This document shows, in pieces, positions 8,154 through 15,752 of a DNA stretch of 23,169 nt. This DNA comes from CAYRMV01 sp964425255 (GTDB taxonomy: Bacteria; Bacteroidota; Bacteroidia; Flavobacteriales_D; Crocinitomicaceae): the NCBI GenBank assembly GCA_964425255.1, contig CAYRMV010000043.1, forward strand, positions 1-23,169, given 5' to 3'. Below the pieces are notes generated by a model. The model saw only the letters and a program-made list of their open reading frames with translations, was not told the DNA's origin and made no database searches. Within the stretch, counting starts at the first letter, position 1. Every line of letters starts with the position of its first letter. A program made the position numbers and the translations under genes.

Positions 8154-9101
8154 ATGTTAAATAGAAGACACTTAAGAATTAAAGTATTACAAGCGTTATA
8201 TGCTTATTTTCAGTCCGATGAAGAGAATTATCGTCGGACTGAGAACGAGCTCATGGCAGCCGTTGATCGCATTTACGATTTGTATTTATATCTCTTACTT
8301 TCTTTCGAGGAATTGAAGACGATAGCAGAAGCGCGTATCGAAGAAAATAAGCTTAAGATTCGGCCAACCGAAGCGGATTTAAACCCGAATCTTAAATTTG
8401 TTGAAAATCACATTTTCGCTCTTTTGTCTAATCACAAGGAATTGAGAAGAATTTCGGAAGAAGCAAAAGTAAATTGGGTAGGCGATGAGCACCGTGAGAT
8501 GTTCCGTAAAATTTTCCAACAAGTAAAAGAAGGGGAAACGTATTTGGCTTACATGAATGAGCCTACTCAATCGTTTGAAGAAGACCTCAATTTTACATGT
8601 AATTTATTCAAAATCGAAATTGCTAATTCTCCCTTGATTTACCATTTCTTTGAAGAAAAAAGCATTCATTGGTTGGATGACATCGATTTGGCTTGTTCGA
8701 TGGTATTGAAGACAATCAAAGGTTTCAGTGAAGAAGGACCAAATGAAATCTTACCTTTGTACAAAGATCCACAAGATGAAAAGGATTTTGTTCGCACGTT
8801 GTTACGCAAAACAATTGCTCGAGACAAAGAAAATTTGGAGTTGATTGATGAATTTACCAAAAACTGGGAATTGGATCGAATTGCTAAAATGGACATTATT
8901 TTGATGAAAATGGCGTTGACTGAATTACAGGAATTCAATAACATTCCTAAAAAAGTAACGTTGAATGAATACATTGAAATTTCGAAATTTTACAGTACAC
9001 CAAAAAGTAATTCATTTATCAATGGTGTTTTGGATAAGGCTGTTGAACGTTTGATGAAGGATAACAAAATCCATAAAATGGGAAGAGGTTTAATGGACTA
9101 A
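8154..9101 (+). CDS. nusB: transcription antitermination factor NusB, long form
   Basis: RNA-binding antitermination factor that acts with NusE (S10) on boxA of rRNA operons. The conserved NusB core is at the C-terminus: residues about 238-302, including DRIAKMDIILMKMALTEL and TLNEYIEISKFYSTPKSNSFINGVLD. The N-terminus has the family opening MLNRRHLRIKVLQALYAYFQ. Between them lies a long, acidic, helical stretch, which makes the protein 315 residues against about 140 in E. coli. This longer architecture is usual in Bacteroidota. It sits between the dehydrogenase (13 bases upstream) and a DUF1573 lipoprotein and yajC, an order commonly seen in this phylum. Confidence 0.94.
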   Translation: MLNRRHLRIKVLQALYAYFQSDEENYRRTENELMAAVDRIYDLYLYLLLSFEELKTIAEARIEENKLKIRPTEADLNPNLKFVENHIFALLSNHKELRRISEEAKVNWVGDEHREMFRKIFQQVKEGETYLAYMNEPTQSFEEDLNFTCNLFKIEIANSPLIYHFFEEKSIHWLDDIDLACSMVLKTIKGFSEEGPNEILPLYKDPQDEKDFVRTLLRKTIARDKENLELIDEFTKNWELDRIAKMDIILMKMALTELQEFNNIPKKVTLNEYIEISKFYSTPKSNSFINGVLDKAVERLMKDNKIHKMGRGLMD

Positions 9102-9167
9102 ATACGAAAACAATGATTTACATTTTTTGTAAGCCATTGTATATTGATAATTAAATCATTTAATCAG

Positions 9168-9563
9168 ATGAAAAAAATAGTAGGATTTGCTAGTTTAATT
9201 TGGGTTTTCACCGCATGTACAGGTTCTGATACCTTGGAAATGGGGCAAAAAACAGAAATGGAAGTTCAGTCAGTAGTTGACATGGGAGATGTGGTTTATG
9301 GTGAAAATGTAGTTGCTGAATTCAAAGTAACTAACCAAGGAAAATATCCTCTTTTGTTGTCAGATGTGAAAGGTTCTTGTACATGTACTGTAGCTGATTG
9401 GCCAAAAGAACCGATTGCACCAGGAGAAACAGAAGTTTTGAAAGCTACGGTGAAAACCACAGGTTCCAATCCAGGTCCATTGAAAAAAGACATTCGCATT
9501 ACAGCTAATACATCTCCGGCTACAACAGTCGTATTGATCAAAGCAAACGTAGTAAGAAAATAA
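9168..9563 (+). CDS. DUF1573 lipoprotein
   Basis: A 131-residue exported protein. I take the ATG at 9168; an in-frame TTG 24 bases upstream would put extra residues before an otherwise complete lipoprotein signal peptide. The signal ends with a lipobox-like FTAC, so C17 would be lipidated. Residues about 30-130 form an Ig-like DUF1573 domain: VDMGDVVYGENVVAEFKVTN, then a Cys-x-Cys (GSCTCTV), then IAPGETEVLKATVKT. The molecular role of the family is unknown; it is widespread in Bacteroidota envelopes. It lies 66 bases after nusB and 25 before yajC, so it is probably part of that run. Confidence 0.9.
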   Translation: MKKIVGFASLIWVFTACTGSDTLEMGQKTEMEVQSVVDMGDVVYGENVVAEFKVTNQGKYPLLLSDVKGSCTCTVADWPKEPIAPGETEVLKATVKTTGSNPGPLKKDIRITANTSPATTVVLIKANVVRK

Positions 9564-9588
9564 ATTTAAACACAAATAAAAACAAAAC

Positions 9589-9855
9589 ATGGGACAGTTA
9601 ATACCATTAGTACTGATTTTGGTCGTATTCTATTTCTTTATGATTCGACCTCAAATGAAAAAACAAAAAGAGTTGAAACAATTCCGCGAAAAATTAGCGG
9701 TAGGTGATAAAGTAGTAACAATCGGTGGTGTACACGGAAAAATTTTGGAAATAACCGATACTACCGTTTTGATTAATTCTGAAGGAAGTAAAATTCGTTT
9801 CGAAAAATCAGCTATTTCTCAATCTGTTGCTGAGCAATTGGGGACAAACGCTTAA
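9589..9855 (+). CDS. yajC: preprotein translocase accessory subunit YajC
   Basis: Small single-span inner-membrane protein that associates with SecDF-SecYEG. The 88 residues show the hallmark pattern: an N-terminal membrane helix (IPLVLILVVFYFFMI, about 4-18), the RPQMKKQKEL motif, then the small beta-rich domain with GDKVVTIGGVHGKI. It is the last gene of the rightward run that starts at 7043 and is followed at once by a strong terminator. Confidence 0.97.
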   Translation: MGQLIPLVLILVVFYFFMIRPQMKKQKELKQFREKLAVGDKVVTIGGVHGKILEITDTTVLINSEGSKIRFEKSAISQSVAEQLGTNA

Positions 9856-9880
9856 GTAAGTATCAAACGATATACAAAAT

Positions 9881-9914
9881 AGGATGCTCGAATGATCAAG
9901 CATCCTTTTTTTTT
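9881..9914 (+). terminator. Rho-independent terminator after yajC
   Basis: Perfect 8-bp stem AGGATGCT / AGCATCCT (9881-9888 with 9899-9906), ten-base loop, then a T-run to 9914. The T-run overlaps the stop codon of the convergent DUF4294 gene at 9913-9915. Read from the other strand the hairpin has only a poor T-tail, so it mainly serves the rightward operon. Confidence 0.85.
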
Positions 9915-10569
9915 ACGATCCAGCTCGTTTCTTTTGCTTTCTCAATTCTTTCTTGTATTTCTTTTTGTTTAATCGGTATTCTTTCATGTTTTCTTTATAT
10001 TCCTCTTTGGTGATTGTAGGCGCATGATTTTCAAATGGAACCGTGTCATCCTTGATATCTTGAATGATTATTTCGGTTAGCTTATCTTTTCCATTTGGAT
10101 CATATTTGATATTCAAATCTTGGTTCCAAATTTTGCCTAATTGTTCCAACCATTCCGCTTTGACTTTGCCGCGGTATTTTTGAATAATTTCTTCGACAGT
10201 CAATCCTGTTTCTCGGTGGATGAGCTTCATTAATAACTGACCTTCAGATTGATATAAATCACGTATGAGAAAAGTATATTCATCTTTGAGAACTTCGTGG
10301 GCTTGCTTGGTTAATTTTTTTTGTTTACGTTTTTTCTCTTCCGCAGCAATTTTCCCATCCAATTCATCAATCAATTGTTTGGCTTTTAATGCATAGGGAT
10401 AAATTTTGCGAACACGAGCCAACTCACGCATGTAACGATTGTAATAGGCTTTATCAGCAAAAACCTGAGGAAGATTTTGAACCTTCGGTTTGATCGTCAT
10501 TGTATCAGTTTGACCAAAACAACTATTTGATAAACCAACAACTACCAATAGATAAAGTATCCAATTCAT
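9913..10569 (-). CDS. DUF4294 exported protein
   Basis: A 218-residue Bacteroidota-specific protein of unknown function. I choose the ATG at 10569 because it begins a normal signal peptide (MNWILYLLVVVGLSNSCFG, then QTDT); a longer frame to 10656 would add a basic stretch and overlap the divergent gene. The DUF4294 core is recognisable: YYNRYMRELARVRKIYPYALKAKQ, then LIRDLYQSEGQLLMKLIHRETG, and WLEQLGKIWNQDLNIKYDPNGKDK. A Lys-rich tail ends the protein (about 195-218). It is convergent with yajC and shares a 53-base divergent gap with the Cys-rich lipoprotein gene at 10623. Confidence 0.85.
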   Translation of the reverse strand: MNWILYLLVVVGLSNSCFGQTDTMTIKPKVQNLPQVFADKAYYNRYMRELARVRKIYPYALKAKQLIDELDGKIAAEEKKRKQKKLTKQAHEVLKDEYTFLIRDLYQSEGQLLMKLIHRETGLTVEEIIQKYRGKVKAEWLEQLGKIWNQDLNIKYDPNGKDKLTEIIIQDIKDDTVPFENHAPTITKEEYKENMKEYRLNKKKYKKELRKQKKRAGS

Positions 10570-10622
10570 AAGAAACAAATTTCGTACTTTCGTATCAAAT
10601 ATGTAGCCATAAACGGAATTTG

Positions 10623-11054
10623 ATGTCAAAATATTTGATTTTTTTTTCTTTCTCACTGATTTTAGTTACTTCTTGCAAGAACGAAGTGAAGAAAATTCCA
10701 GTAAAAAGGAATGTTACAGAAGAAGAAGTACAAGTTGTTAAAAAAACGCAGGGCGATGATTTAGTGAAAACGACAGTCAAATCAAAAACGCCCATCAAAG
10801 AACAAAAAGAAAATTTGGCTAAAATCACATCACAATTCGGAGAACAATGGGATTTTTGTTCCTGTGTGAAAGCCAATGATTCCATCAATGTAGCTTCACA
10901 AAAAGAGATGAATGATGGTCAATTTGACCGATTTATGAAAAGATGGGACGAAATTGAAAAGAAATGCAAAGCATTTTTAACTGTTCCGAATACAACCCCT
11001 GAAGAACGGGATCTGCACGAAGCAAAAGTGAAACGATGTTTGAGTAAGAAATAA
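10623..11054 (+). CDS. small lipoprotein with four conserved-looking cysteines
   Basis: Unknown function; 143 residues. The N-terminus MSKYLIFFSFSLILVTSC is a lipoprotein signal with C18 as the lipidated residue. A charged linker follows to about residue 70. The C-terminal half looks like a small folded domain: WDFCSCVKANDSIN (C79, C81), then FMKRWDEIEKKC (C115), a VPNTTPEERD turn and a last C139. From memory, similar short proteins with this DFCxC...C...NTTPEER...C layout occur in other flavobacteria. The four Cys could bind a metal or form disulfides. The true start is the ATG at 10623, directly after an in-frame TTG. Divergent from the DUF4294 gene; a near-consensus box TACTTTCG is present in the gap on the plus strand. 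Confidence 0.75.
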   Translation: MSKYLIFFSFSLILVTSCKNEVKKIPVKRNVTEEEVQVVKKTQGDDLVKTTVKSKTPIKEQKENLAKITSQFGEQWDFCSCVKANDSINVASQKEMNDGQFDRFMKRWDEIEKKCKAFLTVPNTTPEERDLHEAKVKRCLSKK

Positions 11055-11060
11055 TAGTAC

Positions 11061-11231
11061 TTACTTTCCCCGATAAGATGGAAGGATCCGATTATTTTTC
11101 ACAGAAACTGCTTGTTCAACTTGAATTCCTAAATCCACGAGTGAAAGATCAAAATTGCTGATTTTCCGTTTGCGTAGCGTTTCAAATTGTAAATTTTGAA
11201 CAATTGCTGAAAGTTTAATTTGTGTTTTCAT
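11061..11231 (-). CDS. doubtful small ORF, 56 residues
   Basis: From the ATG at 11231 this frame encodes 56 residues (MKTQIKLSAIVQNLQFETL... ending PSYRGK), basic, without Cys or Trp, with no signal peptide or motif I recognise. It fills a 300-base gap between a convergent gene and the CvfB-like gene. Its amino-acid make-up is protein-like, but no homologue comes to mind and no strong start signal is visible. The remaining 11232-11354 shows no gene or clear terminator. Confidence 0.3.
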   Translation of the reverse strand: MKTQIKLSAIVQNLQFETLRKRKISNFDLSLVDLGIQVEQAVSVKNNRILPSYRGK

Positions 11232-11354
11232 GATGTTGATTGTTTGTATCATTCAACAAGGTATTCAAATTTTATTCCACAATTATGTGCATTGATTCAA
11301 CGGTGGCTTTGGTGATTTTAAATCCCTGAATTTCGGCTTAAATGGATATTAGAA

Positions 11355-12188
11355 TCAGAAAGTGGTTGTCACTTTATCTTCTTCAATCAAAACCAACCGT
11401 TTTTTGTACAAAATCCCAAGTGCTTGTTTGAATGTTTTTTTACTCATTCCCAACTCTTCACGAATGGTATCTGGATCCGTTTTGTCGGTGATGTGCATGA
11501 TACCATTATGAGCTTGAAGGTAATCCAAGATAACTTGACTATTCGGTTCTACTTTTTGAAATCCAGGTTTTTCAAGCGAAATATCTAACTTCCCATCTGG
11601 ACGAACTTTTGTGACATATCCTTTGGTTCGATCTCCGCGTTTTACAGCTTTCACTAAGTCATTTTTATAAATTAGTCCGCCATAGGTATCGTTTACAATA
11701 ACATTTCTCCCAAGTTCGGTGGTGTCGCAAATCAATAATTCGACTTCGTCTTTTTCGTTCAAAACCATGTGTTCTGTTTCAAGATAACGACGAACACGAG
11801 CAGAAGCAACCAAACGTTGAGTTGCATCATCCATGTACAAATAGACCAAATAATATTTTCCTTCTTCCATTTTGGTATTTTGTTCTTTGAAAGGAACAAA
11901 AAGATCTTTTTCAAGCCCCCAATCAAGGAAAGCACCAAAATGAGAAGTTGCATTTACTTTTAAATAAGCAAATGAATTTAATTCAATTTTAGGAGTAAGT
12001 GTAGTTGAAACAATTCGTTCATGAGAATCGAGGTAAACAAAAACTTCAATTTTTTGTCCCTCTTGCATGTTTTCATCCAAGTATTTGTTTGGCAACAAAA
12101 CAACATTGTCCTCGTCATCACCCAAATAAGCACCTGGAGGTGTAAAACGAAGTATTGTGAGCGTATTGTATTGTCCTAAATGAATCAT
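11355..12188 (-). CDS. CvfB-like S1 RNA-binding protein (YitL family)
   Basis: Cytoplasmic RNA-binding protein of the CvfB/YitL family; in Staphylococcus CvfB affects virulence gene expression. I use the ATG at 12188 (277 residues; MIHLGQYNTLTILRFTPPGAYL), the usual family opening; the frame extends further upstream, but that would run through the promoter. Three S1-type beta-barrels are visible at about 3-64, 70-135 (ATSHFGAFLDWGLEKDLFVPF) and 145-207 (DTYGGLIYKNDLVKAVKRGDRTKGYV). A C-terminal winged helix follows at about 212-275 (IREELGMSKKTFKQALGILYKKR). The role in Bacteroidota is not established; RNA stability or translation is the general inference. A perfect TAnnTTTG box lies just upstream. 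Confidence 0.9.
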   Translation of the reverse strand: MIHLGQYNTLTILRFTPPGAYLGDDEDNVVLLPNKYLDENMQEGQKIEVFVYLDSHERIVSTTLTPKIELNSFAYLKVNATSHFGAFLDWGLEKDLFVPFKEQNTKMEEGKYYLVYLYMDDATQRLVASARVRRYLETEHMVLNEKDEVELLICDTTELGRNVIVNDTYGGLIYKNDLVKAVKRGDRTKGYVTKVRPDGKLDISLEKPGFQKVEPNSQVILDYLQAHNGIMHITDKTDPDTIREELGMSKKTFKQALGILYKKRLVLIEEDKVTTTF

Positions 12189-12200
12189 AATTTGGAATTG

Positions 12201-12220
12201 AAAGCGCAAAGATACGCTTT
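12201..12220. repeat. inverted repeat flanking the CvfB -7 box
   Basis: AAAGCG (12201-12206) and CGCTTT (12215-12220) are exact inverted copies separated by eight bases that are precisely the promoter box. This could be an operator or could form a hairpin; it may also be chance given only 6 bp per arm. Confidence 0.35.
12207..12214 (-). promoter_or_regulatory. putative promoter -7 box for the CvfB-like gene
   Basis: The minus strand reads TATCTTTG, a perfect TAnnTTTG match, 19 bases before the chosen ATG at 12188. Its position supports that start over an upstream one. Confidence 0.5.
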
Positions 12221-12279
12221 ATCCATCAAGAAAGCTAAATCACAAGCAGTTCGATTGATTATCCATTAAGAATGATTGT

Positions 12280-13086
12280 TTAAAAATACAAATTAGATGC
12301 TTCTTTTGAATTAATAATTAAACAAGGAAGTTCTAATTCATTGGTAATTAGACTTTGGGCAAATTTATCAAATTGAGGCAGTAAACTTTCTGAATGATAA
12401 GCTAATGCGATTAAATCACCTTGTACTTTTTTGGTGTAATCCATGACTTTTTTCTGGAAAGATCCACCACCAATTACAAATGAAACCTCCGAATTCAAAT
12501 TGCGGTCATCGTACTGATTTTTTACCAACAAAATACGATTAGCCATTTTGCGACTAAGAATTTCATCGTTGTGTTTTTCGGTGATTACGTGTAATTCTGC
12601 ATTAAAAATAGCAGCTAAATCGCCAGCAACATTCGTAATCTGTAAACTTTCTTTCGTTAAATCAATAGGAACAACAATTCGACTGACTTCTTTTATCGGA
12701 GTGTTTTTTTGAACAACTAAAAAGGGAACATTCGAACTTGTAACTACTTTCATCGCATAACTTCCAAATAGTTTTTGCATTCCAGAAGCACCATGTGTTC
12801 CCATGATGATCAATTGTGCATATTCTCTTCGTGCAATTTTACCAATGTCTTCAAAAATATTCCCTGTTTCAACCAAATACGTGATTTCAATGTTTTCTGT
12901 CTTTGGATATTTTGCAATGATATCTTCTAATTTTTGTTTTGCTTGTTGAATTTTTGAACTTTCAGAAACAATGTGAATCAATTGTATTTCTGTTTGAACT
13001 CGTTTTCCAAGAAAAACAGCATAATTTAAAGCAGCATCACCAACAGAAGTGAAATCATGGGGAACTAGATACAAATTTCGTGACAT
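12280..13086 (-). CDS. tandem universal stress protein (UspA family)
   Basis: Cytoplasmic stress protein with two Usp domains in 268 residues (about 1-145 and 146-268). The first carries the nucleotide-loop region IIMGTHGASGMQKLFGSYAMKVV (94-115), which resembles the Usp ATP motif G-2x-G-9x-G-S/T but has eight rather than nine residues between G99 and G108. The second domain lacks the motif (LIALAYHSESLLPQF). This suggests a weak or absent ATP-binding function, at least in the second half. Such two-domain proteins are common in Bacteroidota and usually respond to starvation or oxygen changes; the precise role cannot be told. A perfect TAnnTTTG box lies about 26 bases upstream. Confidence 0.9.
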   Translation of the reverse strand: MSRNLYLVPHDFTSVGDAALNYAVFLGKRVQTEIQLIHIVSESSKIQQAKQKLEDIIAKYPKTENIEITYLVETGNIFEDIGKIARREYAQLIIMGTHGASGMQKLFGSYAMKVVTSSNVPFLVVQKNTPIKEVSRIVVPIDLTKESLQITNVAGDLAAIFNAELHVITEKHNDEILSRKMANRILLVKNQYDDRNLNSEVSFVIGGGSFQKKVMDYTKKVQGDLIALAYHSESLLPQFDKFAQSLITNELELPCLIINSKEASNLYF

Positions 13087-13111
13087 AGTCGTTATCGTTT
13101 TAGTAACTTAT

Positions 13112-13119
13112 CAAATATA
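13112..13119 (-). promoter_or_regulatory. putative promoter -7 box for the universal stress protein
   Basis: The minus strand reads TATATTTG (TAnnTTTG, exact), ending 25 bases before the ATG at 13086. No obvious -33 element. Confidence 0.4.
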
Positions 13120-13165
13120 ACTAAATATTGAAAAAAGCAAGGGTAAAATGAAAATAATGAGTGAA

Positions 13166-13576
13166 TTACTTTTTAAACTGGGCTATATTTTTACCCGATG
13201 GAGTTTTAAAATACATCACATGATCGTTGATATAAACAAACAAATCTGTCTCTAACAGAGATAAAAATGCATTTTCTACATCCAATTCATCACAAGCAAT
13301 CAAGGTGCGAATTATGCCACTTACTTTTAGTGTATCACCCGAAAATCGAAATTCACCTGAATATCCATTGCAGCCTCCATTACCAAAAATTCGATTTTCT
13401 TTTACATCAAATTGAAAAGTAGGCGCTTTATTGGGATTGGTTAATTGAATCTTACTCTCCGATAAATGAGTTAGAGTCCACGCACTGTTTTCACCAGATA
13501 GGCGAGTAATCGGTTTTGACGTTTTGCATGAAATCAGCAAAATAAAGGGAATAACCCCAACAAACATTTTTTTCAT
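13166..13576 (-). CDS. META-domain lipoprotein (HslJ-like)
   Basis: A 136-residue exported protein with a lipoprotein signal (MKKMFVGVIPFILLISC, C17). The rest is a single META domain: WTLTHLSESKIQL, FGNGGCNGYSGEFRFSGDTLKVSGIIRTLIACDE, then ENAFLSLLETDLFVYINDHVMYFKT. META-domain proteins such as HslJ are linked to heat shock or motility in some bacteria, but the biochemical role is unknown. Two Cys in the domain (NGGCNG and IACDE) are typical of the family. It has its own near-consensus box (TATCTTCG on the minus strand, 13604-13611), so it may be transcribed apart from the SPFH gene upstream. Confidence 0.88.
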   Translation of the reverse strand: MKKMFVGVIPFILLISCKTSKPITRLSGENSAWTLTHLSESKIQLTNPNKAPTFQFDVKENRIFGNGGCNGYSGEFRFSGDTLKVSGIIRTLIACDELDVENAFLSLLETDLFVYINDHVMYFKTPSGKNIAQFKK

Positions 13577-13641
13577 TTACCTCTATTTAATTTCTCAATA
13601 AAACGAAGATAAATCAAATCCTATTTGTTGGGGAATCAATT

Positions 13642-14406
13642 TTATTCTTTTATCATCACTGGATTGTTAGCACCTTCAGTAATGATCACTTTTGCGTTAG
13701 GACTTGTGGATAATTGTTGCATCATTTCAATGCGACGAAGATCTAGAATTTTGTCTGTCAAACCTTCCGAAAGTATTAATTGTGCATCACGAGTTCCTTC
13801 TGCTTCAATTAATTTTCTTTCAGCTTCTTTTTTCTCAGACAACAAAACAAATTCCATTCGTTGCGCCAATTGCTCTGCTTCCAATTTAGCTTCGATTGCT
13901 TTTGCCAAACCATCCGGTAAAGTGATTGATTTCATTAAAACCGCTTCAACTTCAAATCCTTTCACGTTTAAAATTTCATTCATACGCCGCGAGATTTCTT
14001 TTTCAATTTTATCTCGCTCACCGCTGTGCATGTCTTTGGCGAAAAACTTAGAAGTAACATCGGCAGATGCTGATCGAAAAACAGCCGTAATAATCTGATC
14101 GTAATCCAAACCAATTTCTGAAATGATTTTTTTCGCCATTTCAGGTTTGATTCGATACAAAATAGAAATTTCAGATTTGATTGTCAAACCTTCTTTTGAT
14201 GGAAGATTAATCAACACTTCTCGATTCACTGTTCGAGTCGGAAGTTTAATCACTCTTGCTACAAATGGATTAATTGCAAACATACCGTTCATCTTGGGTT
14301 CGCTTAATTTTCCGAATTTGGTTTTGACACCTACCTCGCCGGGCCTGACAATTGAACACGAACTGAATGCAACAACGGCACTGATACTTAGTAAAAAACG
14401 TTTCAT
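13642..14406 (-). CDS. SPFH/prohibitin-family lipoprotein
   Basis: Membrane-anchored scaffold-like protein of the stomatin/prohibitin/HflKC (SPFH) family. The 254 residues start with a lipoprotein signal ending SSC (C17) instead of the usual membrane helix, then RPGEVGVKTKFGKL opens the PHB domain (about 20-190; IKLPTRTVNREVLINLPSKEGLTIKSEISILYRI). A coiled-coil, Glu/Ala/Lys-rich segment follows (about 170-225; LAKAIEAKLEAEQLAQRMEF). Lipidation would place the domain in the periplasm, a form common in Bacteroidota. Function in these bacteria is not known; membrane microdomain organisation or protease control is an inference from relatives. Confidence 0.9.
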   Translation of the reverse strand: MKRFLLSISAVVAFSSCSIVRPGEVGVKTKFGKLSEPKMNGMFAINPFVARVIKLPTRTVNREVLINLPSKEGLTIKSEISILYRIKPEMAKKIISEIGLDYDQIITAVFRSASADVTSKFFAKDMHSGERDKIEKEISRRMNEILNVKGFEVEAVLMKSITLPDGLAKAIEAKLEAEQLAQRMEFVLLSEKKEAERKLIEAEGTRDAQLILSEGLTDKILDLRRIEMMQQLSTSPNAKVIITEGANNPVMIKE

Positions 14407-14523
14407 GAGCTTATTTTTTTAATTCGACATTAAATTAAGGATAACAAGCACTGAATCAAATACTTTTGCTTTTTTTAACAGAGAATCAAATCGGAATAAG
14501 GCATTTGCCGAATGAAAAACCAG

Positions 14524-15636
14524 TTAAATCTTGTAAAATGTGATTCCCAATTTACTTTCAAGCATTTTGATCCGACGTACTTCTTTCGGATGCACAAATG
14601 CGATGGAAATTCCTTTTTTACCTGCACGAGCTGTACGACCACTTCGGTGTGTGTAATTTTCGAGTTGATCGGGCATTTGATAATGAACTACAAATGCTAC
14701 ATCTTCCACATCGATTCCTCTTGCAGCAATATCCGTCGTTATCAATAATTGAACTTGGTGATTTTTGAATTTACGCATGACCTTATCACGATCACGTTGT
14801 TGTAAATCGCCATGAAGTTCATCGGCGGAAATATTTTTAGCTATTAATTGCTTGGTAAGGGTGGAAGCCATTTGTTTCGTTTTACAAAAAATGATTCCAA
14901 TTTTTTTCGGTTGCGTTTTTAAAAAGGCAAGTAAATAAATGAATTTCAAATCATCGGGACAAACATAGTACTGATGTTCAATATTTTTGTTAACCAATTC
15001 TTTTTTCTTTACCTGGATGTGTTTGGCTTCTACCGATAAATATTTTTCGATGATTCCTTTTACATCCTCTGAAATTGTTGCTGAAAACAACCATGTAAAT
15101 GCTTGTTCATTTGTTTGTTGAAGAATGAGATCCAATTCTTTTCGGAAACCCATAGCAAACATTTCATCTGCTTCGTCCAACACAACGGTTTGAATACAAC
15201 TTAATTCAGTTGCTTTTCGATCTAAAATATCCAACAAACGACCGGGTGTGGCAACAATGATTTGTGTTGGTTTAGCTAATTTTGCCAATTGTAAGTCTAG
15301 ATTCTCACCACCATAAACAGCGGTGACAAAAATTCCTTTTGTGTGTTTGGTAAGCTTAAATAATTGCTTCGAAATTTGTTGACACAATTCACGTGTTGGA
15401 GCTAGGATCAATGCTTGAGGCAATGGATTTTCGGCATCTATTTTTTCTAATATAGGAAGTCCAAAGGCCAATGTTTTTCCAGTTCCTGTTTGTGCTTGAC
15501 CAATAAAGTCTGTATTGTTTTTTAATAAAATCGGAATGGATAATGATTGAATTTCGGTTGCTTCTTGAATTCCTGCTTCATCCAAGGATTGAACAAAGGA
15601 TTTTGATATTCCGAGCTGTTTGAATGTACTTCCCAT
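14524..15636 (-). CDS. DEAD-box ATP-dependent RNA helicase
   Basis: RNA helicase with both RecA-like domains and almost nothing else (370 residues from the ATG at 15636). Motifs: Q-motif region with Q30, Walker A AQTGTGKT (48-55), PTREL (80-84), PGR (131-133), DEAD (154-157), SAT (185-187), ARGID in the second domain and HRSGRTAR near the end. The usual TPIQ before Walker A is TEIQ. It lacks the basic or RNA-binding tail found in CsdA or DbpA, so its partner RNA cannot be named; ribosome assembly or mRNA turnover is likely. An in-frame ATG at 15651 overlaps a perfect promoter box, so I reject it as a start. See the separate promoter entry for the possible leaderless mRNA. Confidence 0.93.
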   Translation of the reverse strand: MGSTFKQLGISKSFVQSLDEAGIQEATEIQSLSIPILLKNNTDFIGQAQTGTGKTLAFGLPILEKIDAENPLPQALILAPTRELCQQISKQLFKLTKHTKGIFVTAVYGGENLDLQLAKLAKPTQIIVATPGRLLDILDRKATELSCIQTVVLDEADEMFAMGFRKELDLILQQTNEQAFTWLFSATISEDVKGIIEKYLSVEAKHIQVKKKELVNKNIEHQYYVCPDDLKFIYLLAFLKTQPKKIGIIFCKTKQMASTLTKQLIAKNISADELHGDLQQRDRDKVMRKFKNHQVQLLITTDIAARGIDVEDVAFVVHYQMPDQLENYTHRSGRTARAGKKGISIAFVHPKEVRRIKMLESKLGITFYKI

Positions 15637-15640
15637 AAAA

Positions 15641-15648
15641 CAAAGGTA
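15641..15648 (-). promoter_or_regulatory. putative promoter -7 box abutting the helicase start
   Basis: The minus strand reads TACCTTTG (exact TAnnTTTG), followed by TTTT and then the ATG at 15636. With the usual spacing, transcription would start at or next to the A of ATG, predicting a leaderless or nearly leaderless mRNA. Confidence 0.45.
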
Positions 15649-15752
15649 CATTTTTTTAGGAAGACTTTATTTTATTCATGTTTTCATTAGACGAAAATCA
15701 ATAAATTGGGCAGTTTTACAATTGTTATTTATATGAACGCATAATATTAATT

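Noticed and set aside
10570..10656. Longer N-terminus for the DUF4294 gene starting at 10656
   Set aside because: It would put a basic, non-hydrophobic stretch before a normal signal peptide and overlap the start of the divergent lipoprotein gene.
13625..14098. 157-residue plus-strand frame antisense to the SPFH gene
   Set aside because: Shadow of the minus-strand coding sequence; the sense strand carries clear PHB-domain sequence.
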